From Oegoconia quadripuncta (lineage: Eukaryota; Arthropoda; Insecta; Lepidoptera; Autostichidae): a DNA stretch of 64,000 nucleotides. Each line of letters opens with the position of its first letter. Position 1 is the first letter of the stretch. A program made the position numbers and the translations under genes. Shown here piece after piece: positions 22,301-34,300 of this stretch. The stretch spans positions 36,549,242-36,613,241 of the forward strand of contig OX438743.1 in NCBI GenBank assembly GCA_949316235.1, read 5' to 3'. A model generated the notes under the pieces. The model was not told the DNA's origin. It did not search any database and worked only from the letters and a program-made list of their open reading frames with translations.

Positions 22301-25300
22301 GTGGTGCACATCAATGCGCAAAGCATTCCGGGTCACTACGCTGATCTGCTGGCATCGTTTGACTGTTCCTGTGTAGGTGCAATTTGTATATCTGAGACTT
22401 TTCTAAAGCCTTCTCTTCCTTCTACGCAATTTTCACTCCCTGGTTTTAAACTTATCCGCAATGACAGGTCCGGAAAGGGCGGCGGTGGTGTTGCCATATA
22501 TTTGCGAGCGGATATTGCGTATAACATCGTTAATACTTCTCCCTGTGTGTACTCAAAATCTGCCGAACATCTTTTTATGGAGATTACTCTTCACCACACG
22601 AAAGTCTTGTTGGCGGCCTACTACAGCCCTTCCCTTCACATAGATTACTTTGCATCATTTGAAACACTGCTTAATAACTATTGTCCTTCTTATGATCATG
22701 TTCTAATTCTTGGCGACTTTAACACTTGTCTCTTGAAAAATGACCTTCGCACACATAAACTCTTATCACTCACTTCCTCCTATAATTTACACATTCTTCC
22801 CCTATCTGCTACTCATCATGCGCCAAACTCGAATCCTTCTCTTCTTGATGTTATGATTGTCTCCTCTCCTGATTCCGTTTCCATTCACGGCCAACTTTCC
22901 TCCAGTTTTTCTTACCATGACCTCATTTTCCTATCTTACAAGCTACGTCCACCTAAGCGCAAGACTAAGTTTCTGTTGCTTCGCAGTTTCAAGGGTATGG
23001 ACTTGGATGCTTTGAGAGTTGATGCAGCTAACTTGGACTGGTCTCGTATTTTTGGAGCGAGCCATATCGATAATATGCTGGACTGTTTTAATACTACAAT
23101 AAATCAGTTATATGATCATCATGCACCGGTTAAACGAGTTCGAGTCAAACATAATCCCGCCCCTTGGCTTAATCGCGACATAAAGGAAGTCATGGCTAAG
23201 CGTGACAAAGCTAAGCAAATTTACAAAAGATACCCTTCAGACCATAACCTGTCCAGTTTCAAGCATCTCCGTAATCGTTGCAGTCGACTGTGTAGAGATC
23301 ATAAAAGGCGTTATATTCATGATTCTATAAATAATATACCCCCTCCTCAAATTTGGAAGTTCCTCAAGACTCTAGGCATAGGTAAATCTTCACCCGCTGA
23401 TACCGATTCGGTTGACCTTTCTGCACTTAATCAACACTTTTCAACTCCTCCTGTTAGATTATCCGCTAACGTAAAATCAAAAACACTCCTAGAACTGCTA
23501 CTGAGACCACCACCTCAATGCACTTCCTTTACTTTCATGTCTGTATCGGAGAATGATGTTAAAAAATACATCCTATCAATATCTTCTTCTGCTATGGGTC
23601 ATGATAATATTTGCTCACGAATGATCACATTAATTCTTTCGGAATTACTGCCAGTACTGACTTATATCTTTAACTTCTCCTTGACGGACAGCTGCTTCCC
23701 CACTATATGGAAAAAAGCCCATGTGATTCCTCTGCCTAAAACGTCTAATCCCAATTCCTTCTCGCATTTCCGTCCTATCTCCATATTACCTTTCCTTTCT
23801 AAAGTCCTTGAACATGTGGTCCATAAGCAGCTGTCCGACTTTTTAAATTCTAACAATCTTTTAAGTACGTTTCAGTCTGGCTTTCGTCCCGGTCATAGCA
23901 CTGTAACCGCATTGCTGAAGGTAACAGATGATATCCGCTGTGCCTTGGAAAATAAGCGTTTATCTATACTGATACTGTTAGACTTTAGTAGTGCATTCAA
24001 TTCCGTAGACTTTGACATCTTGCTTGGTATTTTACGATCCCTTAACATCTCAGATTCCTCCATAGCCTGGTTTGACTCATATCTGCGAGGACGTTCCCAA
24101 TGTGTCCGCTCTGAGGAGGCTTCCTCGGACTGGTGTGACCTTGTAGCTGGTGTTCCTCAGGGTGGCGTCTTATCTCCTTTACTCTTTTCTATTTTCATTA
24201 ACACTATCTCCAGTGTAATCTCCTCACAGTTTCATCTCTATGCAGACGATGTGCAACTTTACCGACATTTTCGTGTAACTGAAGTTGATGACGCTGTAGA
24301 TTCTGTCAATAAGGATCTATCGTCCATTAATAATTGGGCTGAATCTTACGGTCTGGTGGTCAATCCTAATAAGTCACAAGCTCTCATTATTGGCAGCAAT
24401 TACATGTACAACCAACTCCAACAAGTTGTTATTCCACCTGTTAAATTTAATGGACTGACTATCGAGTACACTACCAACGCCAAAAATCTCGGTGTTACGT
24501 TTGACAATAACTTGTCCTGGAAGGCTCACTGCAACGAAGTAAGCAAAAAGATCCATTTCTCGCTTCACTCTCTTAAACGCCTGCAAAATTTCCTGCCATT
24601 GAAAACTAAAATTACACTTGCCCAATCGTTGATCTTGCCTATCTTGGACTATGCAGATGTGTGTATGTTGGATGCCAATGAGGACGTGCTAAATAAGCTT
24701 GAGCGGCTACAAAATCTATGTATAAGATTTATCTACGGTTTGCGTAAATTTGATCACGTCTCGCAGTTTAGATCCGACCTCAGGTGGCTTCCTATTCGCC
24801 TGCGCAGAAACAGTCATATACTATGTGTTCTCTATAACGTTTTGTTTAATCCGTCCTGTCCAAACTACCTGCGAGATCGCTTTAGCTTTCTGCGGTCTCC
24901 CACTAGTCTCTCCCGATCACACATGTCCACTCTACTACGCTTCCATCCTCATACCACTGATTTTTATAGTTTCTCGTTCACTGTCCATGCAGTCAGGCTG
25001 TGGAACTCACTTCCCACTAACATACGCGACAGCCAGTCATTGCCCATTTTTAAATTCCGTGTGAAAGAGCATTATCTTGGGTCCTGTCAATAACCATTGT
25101 TTATTTATATATTTATTAATATATGTATTAATATATTCATTTATATATCATTTATATGTTCGTGTATATATTCATTTACATATTCGTAGGCTTATTTATG
25201 TACTTATTATTATGTACTTAATATTTATTTTCTTATTTTCATTTTACTTGTGTGCACTCTATGTTTCCCCTTCACTATTGTTATTTCCTATGTTGGGTTT

Positions 25301-28300
25301 GCTGGAAGATATCTCTTTTAGGGATAAGCTCGCCTTTTGTATATCTTACTCTTAAGTATCACTGTAATTGTTTTTTGTGTATGCAATAAAGTGTTAAAAT
25401 AAAAAAAAAATAAAAAAAGTTTTCGAGTGGAGACAACGCACCAGCCAGCGCAGCGTAGGATGTCCACTCACAAGATGGGCAGACGACTTGACAAAGGTCG
25501 CAGGAAATCGCTAGATGCAAGTCGCTTCCAATCGGTTGTTCTGGAAGTCTATAGTGGAGGCCTATATTCAGCAGTGGACGCCCCATGGCTGATATAATGA
25601 TGACTTGCAAAATTACTAAACTATATAGTTGAGACGTCGGTAATGGTCAAGCCCATGAAAAGCTGCTCTCTCATTCGTGGAAACGAACAATGGTTACTTT
25701 GTACCATTTAAACCTAACCACAACAGGCCACTGGGGCAAGCCTATTATGTGGTGACTATATATTTCCTTATCTACTCTAAAAATATTACCCATGCGACTG
25801 CATGGAATGTCTAAAATTACTTCAACGTGACAAACAGCTCCCTCACTAACTCAATGGGAATGAACTCCAACGACACTGTCAAATTTGACCAATAGTAGGG
25901 CTTGAACGACAAATGACTTAAGAGATGGCAAAGAATTAATTACCTATTGAAGTTAAACAATAATACCACAGATTCTTAATCAGAAAATTACGGAAACGCC
26001 AGAAAAAAATACTAAAGGGTTTTCCATTTAGCATGTCGGAACGTAGGAACGTTATCATTCGAAAAAGTAGTGACTCCGACACCAGTAGTGACCCCGACGT
26101 GTTCGATAAAGAATGACTAGTGAAATGAATGAATGACATACTCCAAATGGTGTTGAGTTGAGGACTCAAAGAGGTGATCTTCCAGCAGCCTTGTGCCGTG
26201 GTAGTACCTAGTGATCCAACCTTCATCAGAGGGAAGCAATGTCACGACTTGCCTCACCGCAGGCACTACTTGTACTCCACGCTAGTAACAGATGGCGCCA
26301 CACGTAAAGAACCAATAAAGCTACTAGGCCCAAGGATTGATTCGAAGGTCAGTGACGGCCCCCATAGGCACTTTACCCTCCTGGTGGGTAATTACCAACG
26401 TCAAAGCCTCACTTGAGAGTAGATTTCAAAATCTTTGAGCTGCATGAATTAAATAAAACTGACTAAATGACTTTGTAAGTTTCCTTTACGGACGCCAACT
26501 GAACCTGTTTTCAGTTACCCACGTTCTGTCGTAGAGGTGATCCAGAGGCCACAATGATCTACCTTCCACAAGAAGTATTGTGACGATACCTTACTATGCC
26601 ACTGGTGAAGCACGAGCGAAGGGCTAACGGTGCTATGGTACGCGATGATAAAATTTCCTAAGTAAATTGGCAATATACAGGATGTTACAAAAATATCCGT
26701 AAAGCTGAAAGGGTGTTAAAGGGTCCCTTGTCAAGAGTCTATTGAAAATATTATATGAAAACCATGGTACAGTATTATGAGTGACTTACCGAAAATTAAT
26801 TATTTTTAATAAAAACATTGAAATAGTGTTGCGCTTCCATTGATTGATATATGAGATGTCCAGCGATTGATTGTAGGTCAGTACAGACCCCCAAGCATCC
26901 CTCGTCTGACAGATATTTTTCCTTCGCCAACGTGAAAGCCTCACTTGCAATAAACTAGTGTAGTAAAACTAAATAACTATTATAAAGTTTTATATGGCCG
27001 TTCAGTCGGAAGCATGTTGCCCTGAATACAGGATTCAACTAATCATTTTTACGAAGTCCCATTATATTACTTTCTTAATCACGGAGTTAAGTCACGCTCA
27101 TGCATATGCCTCTATTGCAATTCTCTAGCCTTCTTCGAAGATCGTAAAACTTCATACGTTCCATAGAATTATAATGCAAGGGCAGTCGGCAATCATAAAA
27201 ATGAAGTTGATATGATTTGCAATCCTGCATAACACCGTCTTATATGTTTCTTTCTGATTATGAATGATATGACTAGTATTGTTATTTCAGACTTTGTGAA
27301 TGAAACCCATACATTCATTGTTTAACACAGTGCTAATAAGCTACATGGGAAAATGTCTAGATTGACTCAGGATAGATTAGACTGAACAGAACGAATCTAT
27401 GACTGAAATGAGGAATATAATGCATACCTATTCGTCTGACTAATACTAATTTACTTGTCGGCCTAGTATTGCTCAATTTCCGCAATAAAAATGTAGGCCA
27501 TTGCGTCGTAAATACCTACTCTTACTTAACCAGCAGTGGGATAAGGATTGACGACGCCCAGGACACATAGTACCTATATATAATTAATATAAAGTAGCAT
27601 ATAAATCAGATCCTAAGATTGTGCAGGGAAAACTGACACTGCTTCGGTGAAGAATATGGCGCAGTTCACAAAGAAAGTTTATGTTTTATCCCCACGCCAT
27701 TCCATTATATAAACTTAATGTGTAATAGGGAAACATAATTCTTAAAAAAAGTTAAGGTGCATTATAGATTTAATTTAAAATTTAATTTCAATAGGTTTAT
27801 GGATTTATAAACTAGACTTATTTGTGGCTTATGCCTAGTGTAAAACATTTAAAATTGGTTGTGGTGAAGATGTCTGGCTGATGATGGCTTTCGAAGGTTT
27901 AGAAACGCCGTGAGGTATAAATAAACATTCGTAAGAGTGATGAATTAAAACAGTGCACATATTGGTAAATGGACGCAGATTCTTTAATAATATAAGCCCT
28001 TTCAGGGCCCACAGGGTATTTTCTTGTTATAAGCCCTTTGCCAATAGGGTATTTTCTTGCATATAGTAGGTACGTGCCTGTGCGGATCGAATCACCAACG
28101 ACCCAGAAAAAAAAAGAAAGGTTGCTTTATGCACTCACCCCATCGCTCTTTGTTGCTTGCGTGTGACTGCTGTCGTAGTCATCGTCGCTGTCCTCCCGTT
28201 TGAGCCGCTTGACCGTCCCGTCGGTGTCGCTTCCTGACATCTTTCGCTTCGACTCAATCGACAGCTTCAGGCCAGCCTTTATCAGTTCCGAGCAAGTCTG

Positions 28301-31300
28301 AAAAAGTTGTAAAAAACAATAAGCATCTTTTGCGTTACGTTGAATAGAGTGAACCGGATATCTACACTATAGTCCTATATCTACACTATAGTATATACTG
28401 GATATAACCCTTCCCCAAGGTTCTCCACAGGGCCCGGCGCAGATCGTCGCTCCATCTAGTTCTTCTTCTTATTTTTAAGGATGGCAACCAGTCAACCTCA
28501 CTGTCGAGGGACATTACTGCCAGTTTCGAGTGTAAAATTTTATTTCTCTTATATCTTCAGTTTATAAGTCAGTCTCAATCAAAACAAGTAATTCGTCGTA
28601 TACTTGGCGTATACAGAGTCTAGTCACGGTCAAGTCATTCTTCAGTAAAGTGGCAGAATACTTTACAAAAGATTTTGGCGGCTTCTTGTGGGAACCCGAA
28701 AGCTCCGTTACGCACTTTAATTTACACTTCCTTTCACTTGTACACCATCACTAACGTTTGCTGCATAATATTCTGCCATTATTAAGCTTCAAAAGTTATA
28801 ATGCACAAATTATAAGAATTATAAAGAAAAATGCAACTTCACTCGCCGAGATCCCGCCAAAAAGCCCTCCATCTAGTTAGTTGGGGTTCATCATCCACGT
28901 CTTCCTAATCGTGGTCTCCACTTTACAAAGTCTATACTTGTTCCGGAAATTGATAGTCCCTGTATCTCAGACTGAGATTTTTAAACGATTGAATAGTATC
29001 CGCACGCATTTCCTATTTCATCATATTCATCAATGCGGTGCGTGTGTTTCGCTATGTCGTTTGTGTTAGGCTTAAACTCGTCTTATCAAGAGTATCCTAA
29101 CTTGGGGTCTAGTAAAAACTGTACCCACATTAAATTAATCCTTTTCATGTAACACCAAATGGCTGTAAATCAATAAAGTTTTTTTTATTTATTTATTATA
29201 AGTAAAATTAACAGCTAAGGTGGTCAAAATATAATATGACAATGCAATATAATCCATTTTAATTTGTTTGATACCGGCCGGCAGTGCCAAGGTACTTAAA
29301 CTGAACCTTATCGCAATTTTTTTATATAAATAAATAAAATACAGCGCCATCTAGTTCCACTTAACTATAGGCTTGTGTTGTGGATACCAGATGGTTGATA
29401 TACTACATAAATACATTTTTTTTGTAAATAAATACTTGTTATAAATGAAAACATCCATAACTCGGGTGCACGTGTCCGTATTCATCATACAAACATATGC
29501 CCCTTGCGGGATTCGAACCCGCGACCTTTTGGTATAGTGGTCAGAGTTTCTAACCACTACACCAAACAGGTCGAAATTAAACTTTTTTGTTAGATTACCT
29601 CATTTAACCACCCTAGCTGGTAATATAATTTTGATGTTGACTTCTATACATATAATTGTAATTTGGTCCCAAAGAGATCTCGAACCTGTTATAGTATAGC
29701 TTTGTACCTATAGCAAAACACCTGAATGCAGACGTGGTCAATGTCTCTACGTCGTCATACGTCACGTATTGTTTGACCGTTATTGAATAACACTTGACTT
29801 TTACAGAGAATTGTTAAGGACGTTTTATGGTATAATTGCTTAATAACCAAAAGTAAACACAGATTGTTTTATTCCATAAAAGATTTCATATTTGTGAGGC
29901 CACTTCAGATCTCGTGTTGAAGTGAGGACATAAAGTACCTACTGATCGTGAGTTATTTTTTATTTCCAATGATTTACGGTCACTTTACCTTGATTGGATG
30001 ATTTCATCAAGGTTGTAGGTAGGTACGTACTTCAAAATGCACATTACTACAACATCATGTTAGATAAAGACGCGTCGCCGGATATACTTCCACACTTTGG
30101 CATTTTTATGTCATTTACGAAATCTATGACACAGAATAAGAAGTAGCTACGTACTATATATCGCGTATGAGGATTGGCTGTAGGTAGGTAGAAAGGTACC
30201 TCCCCCTAAAGGTGCTGCAATATGGCGGGCAAGTAGTTTACAACTAATTAAAATAAATAAAAATGTACTAATATAATATAGTATAATATATAGGTATAGT
30301 ATAATATATAGTATCATATATAGTATAATATATAGGTAGTTCTTTTTTCAAACCATGTGTCATGTAGTTGCTCTGGCAACGTGAAAAATAACGGCACTGT
30401 CAATTTTATCTCTGTACAATAAATGATCGGTATTTTAGGCTTGTCTTAAATTGTGTTTCTTTACTGGATTTCCGACATCTGGCGACCGTAAAAATGGAAA
30501 TTTGGAAGCGCAAACGTACCCAGTACAGGAGAGAATTCACCAGTCTCGCCGATAAAACAGAAAAGGCCGTCGAGACAAAAGATGAAAACGTCGACCAACT
30601 GTTTGAAATATTATCGGAAACCGCATCAAACCTATTTGAAAGTGAAGCGGCTATACGGGATCTATGGTGTGCGGCCGAGGACTTCGATGAAGCTTTATTT
30701 GAAGCAGATCAAGATAAGTCCATGTTATATAAAATAAGGTGGCAAAAGATCAAATCGATGTTTTCGAAAACACTACCGCACAGTGACAGTGTTTCGTCAC
30801 TACACTCAGCGGAATCAAGTCAAAATTCAAAGGTAGGCAAGGCGCGACTTCCCAATATGCCTAAATTAGAGCTTACGAAATTTGACGGCAATATTAAGTC
30901 TTGGTTACTATTCTGGGGGCAATTCAAGAAGATACATGAGGATTCCGACATAGACTCGAGTGATAAATTCCAGTATCTGCTTCAGTCCATGACCATGAAC
31001 AGCAGCGCACGACAACTGGTCGAAAGCTATCCTCCATGTGCCCAAAATTATAGTAAGGCTGTCGAGGCTTTGAAGGCAAGGTTCGCAAGAGACGATGTTC
31101 TCATAGAAACCTATGTGAGAGGTCTGCTTTCTTTGATGCAACGCAAGGAAGAGGTGAAAAATTTGACCATGCTGTATGATAACCTTCAAACCCACCTGCA
31201 AGCACTTGAAACACTCGGTGTAACGAAGGACAAGTATGCTTCAATGCTCTTCCCCATGATAGAGTCGGCACTACCAGAAGAAACTCTTCGGGCGTGGCAT

Positions 31301-34300
31301 CGCAACCAACCAGATACGCGAGACCTATCTAAGCTAATGCAGTTCCTAAGACAAGAGGTAGAGTCGGAAGAAAGGATAAGATTAGCTAGGCGTGAGTTTG
31401 ATGAGATGACTGTGGCAGAACCGAAATCACCCACTGCATGTTTTATGACAGAATCCAAGCAAAGCAAGGAATGTTCCAGTAAACAAGGTGGTTCGTCATG
31501 TGTGTGGTGTGGGAAAGACAATCATTCGGCCGTAGAGTGTCACAAGGCGGCTAAGATGACTTTACAAGAACGAGTAGAATTCATTAAAAATAAAAAAGCC
31601 TGCCTAATTTGTTTGAAAAATAATCATACAGTTAAAAAGTGTAAAAGTTTTCCCAAGTGTCTTTACTGCAAAAAAAGACATTATACAATAATGTGTGCAG
31701 ATATTATGACGGTGGAACAAAACAAAAAAACTGAACAATCGGAGACATCGAGCAGTTTGTCATGTCAACTCAAGTGCACCAAAACAACTTTATTGCAAAC
31801 TTTGGCGGTGAAACTAGTGCATGGCAAAAAAGAGGTCCGTATTAGAGCACTTATTGACAGTGGTGCACAAAGGTCTTACATTAAAAAAGATCTAATACAG
31901 AAACTTGGCCTGAAACCTACTACTAAGGAGGTACTAACTCATTGTTTGTTCGGCGGGTTCGAGACGAAAAAAGAAGAATGTCAGGTATTTGACATATGTC
32001 TAAAGAACATCGAAAACAACTTTTGTATAAAACTATCTGTTGTAGAGCAGACAAATATTTGTGGTTTTTTACCTAAGGTAAGGTCTTCTGTAATACTAGA
32101 GCAACTACGTCAAAACGGCATCGTACTAAATGACTCGATTGACTCACCTGACGAAGTAAGTCTATTAATTGGCGCTGACTTCTCTGGTTTACTTATCACT
32201 GGCGACGTAATACAATTAGAGAATAACTTGACTGCTATAAAAACTAAACTAGGGTGGACTATTCAGGGTCCCATCACAGGGGTTTATAGTTCCATATCCA
32301 ACACGTCGACAACTCTTCACTGTTTAACTAAAATTGATCTTTCAGATTTATGGACTTTGGAAGCGTTGGGTATTAGTGATCCTGCTGAACAAGTCAGTAA
32401 GTCTGCACACGATCTAGAAATACTTAGATCTTTCGAACAAAACGTGAAGATTAATGATGAAGGTCGTTATGAAGTTAGTTTGCCATGGCGTGATTCTCCA
32501 CGTCCACAAACCAATCATGATCTAGCCAAGAAGATATTGGAATCCACCATGAATCGTCTCAGGCAATTAGGTGGGATCAATGACTATGATAATATACTTC
32601 GTGAGTGGTTACAACTAAATATAATAGAGGAGGCACCTGATCAGTATATACACGGCCGCTACATGCCGCGTCACGCAGTTATTAAGGAGTCAAGTTTGAC
32701 TGCAAAGATACGTCCAGTTTTTGACGCATCGGTTAGATTTTTGCCAGCTACCGCGTCTTGGTGGGGAGGCTTCTACGAAAGGATAATTGGATTCCTTAAG
32801 CAGATCCTCCATAGAGTTTTAGGCAGGGCCTCGCTGTGTCTTGCCGAGTTGCAAACAGTTCCCTGCGATTGTGAAGCCGTTATTAATAGTAGGCCTCTTA
32901 CATTCGTATGGGGTCAAAGGGACCTACGACCGTTGACTCCCTCAATGTTCATTCAGCCCTTGCCGTCCCATCGTACAACTGATTTTGATGAGATTGATGG
33001 AAGGACAATGAACAATAGACAGCGATACTGTCAGTCCTTACGTGAAGATTTGCGAAAACGCTTCAGAGATGAGTACATTAGCTCATTAATACAAAAACGC
33101 GAGCAGATCAGCCAAGTATCTCTCCAAATTGGAGATATTGTCATGTTGGAGACTGAAGGCAAGCGTGTGACATGGCCATTAGCAATTGTCGAGGAGATTA
33201 TGACTGGTGCTGACGGCTTTGCTAGAGTAGTGCGAGTAAGAACTTCGGGAGGGACAAAGGTTAGGCCGATTCAGCGTCTCTTCCCTTTAGAGCTGCGGGA
33301 TGGTCCCGTAGTAGACTCAGCTGCTAAGGAAATTGAGACCCAAACGACAGAACATAGTGACTGTAATGACTTGAGACCGAATCGAGCTAGGAGGTTGCCA
33401 CAGCGCCTATTTGATTATGTTTTAGATTAAGCTATGGTAGCCTTCCGGTTTTTCTCGCTCGGGAGTGTCATGTAGTTGCTCTGGCAACGTGAAAAATAAC
33501 GGCACTGTCAATTTTATCTCTGTACAATAAATGATCGGTATTTTAGGCTTGTCTTAAATTGTCTTTCTTTACTGGATTTCCGACACCATGCATAATCGAA
33601 TATAAAGCATTGTGTCATTTGACCTTATTCCACATATTTACAACATTAAATACAAAAAACTTGGAAAATATGAGTTCCAAATAAATTTCGCATGATAGGA
33701 GCCCTACGGATCCCGTCAGTCACATATCAGTCTCAGGCCGGCGCGTACATCGGGGATGGGTTTGAAAAAAAAATAACTACCTATTGCAATAACTTCTATT
33801 TCACTTACCTAATATGCCCTATGTTTACCTTACGGTAAAAAAACTCCGGTATAAATGCAAGAGGTGGTCTGTCTAAGCTGCTGAACCGATCGTATTGATT
33901 AATTGATCGTATTTGGCAGAAGATGGTTTCGGCACCAAATACAATAGAACTAACCGTCTCTTCCCGTGGGTAAGTCGTAGAGGGCGACTATCTTCGCACT
34001 AGATTCGCAAATTTCAACGGCGATGGTCTTCACCACCTGTCACGTTTGCATTTCTGTGTTTTTCATAATGTAAACCGTCGATGTGGCTCCAATCATTAAA
34101 CTTTTAATGTTTGAAATATCCAAACACCATTGTTTGGAATATCTCTGACCATCCATTTGGGATAAAGGTCGTGATGATATGTATGTATGTTGCCTGGGAC
34201 CAGGAGAAGAACATAAGCTACCTTTCTTCTTGAAACTACGATAAAGAAATTCAACTGCCCCGTTGGTCTATGTAAAATACGGAGGTCAATTCCGATTGCA

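Larger units (their letters stand above)
20801..25420 (+). mobile_element. Apparently intact two-ORF non-LTR retrotransposon
   Basis: ORF1 (20801-21583) and ORF2 (22145-25093) are followed by an AT-rich 3' UTR, an AATAAA signal at 25385 and an A-rich tail to about 25420. The endonuclease and reverse transcriptase place it in the Jockey/CR1/L2-like group rather than R1 or RTE. The exact clade needs a tree. The 5' end is somewhere before 20801, and no target duplication could be identified. It sits in the Atf3 intron before exon 4, antisense to the gene. Confidence 0.85.
30358..33585 (+). mobile_element. BEL/Pao LTR retrotransposon with internal deletion
   Basis: LTRs 30358-30477 and 33466-33585 (120 bp, TGTCATG...CCGACA) differ at one base. 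The 5-bp target duplication CCATG lies at 30353-30357 and 33586-33590. A tRNA primer-binding site TGGCGACCGT starts at 30480, two bases inside the left LTR. The single ORF lacks most of RT, RNase H and the integrase core. LTR identity points to recent insertion. It is antisense in an Atf3 intron. Confidence 0.95.

Noticed and set aside
30285..30345. Promoter-like TATA repeats before the BEL element
   Set aside because: A low-complexity TATAGTATAATA run outside the LTR; no evidence of function.
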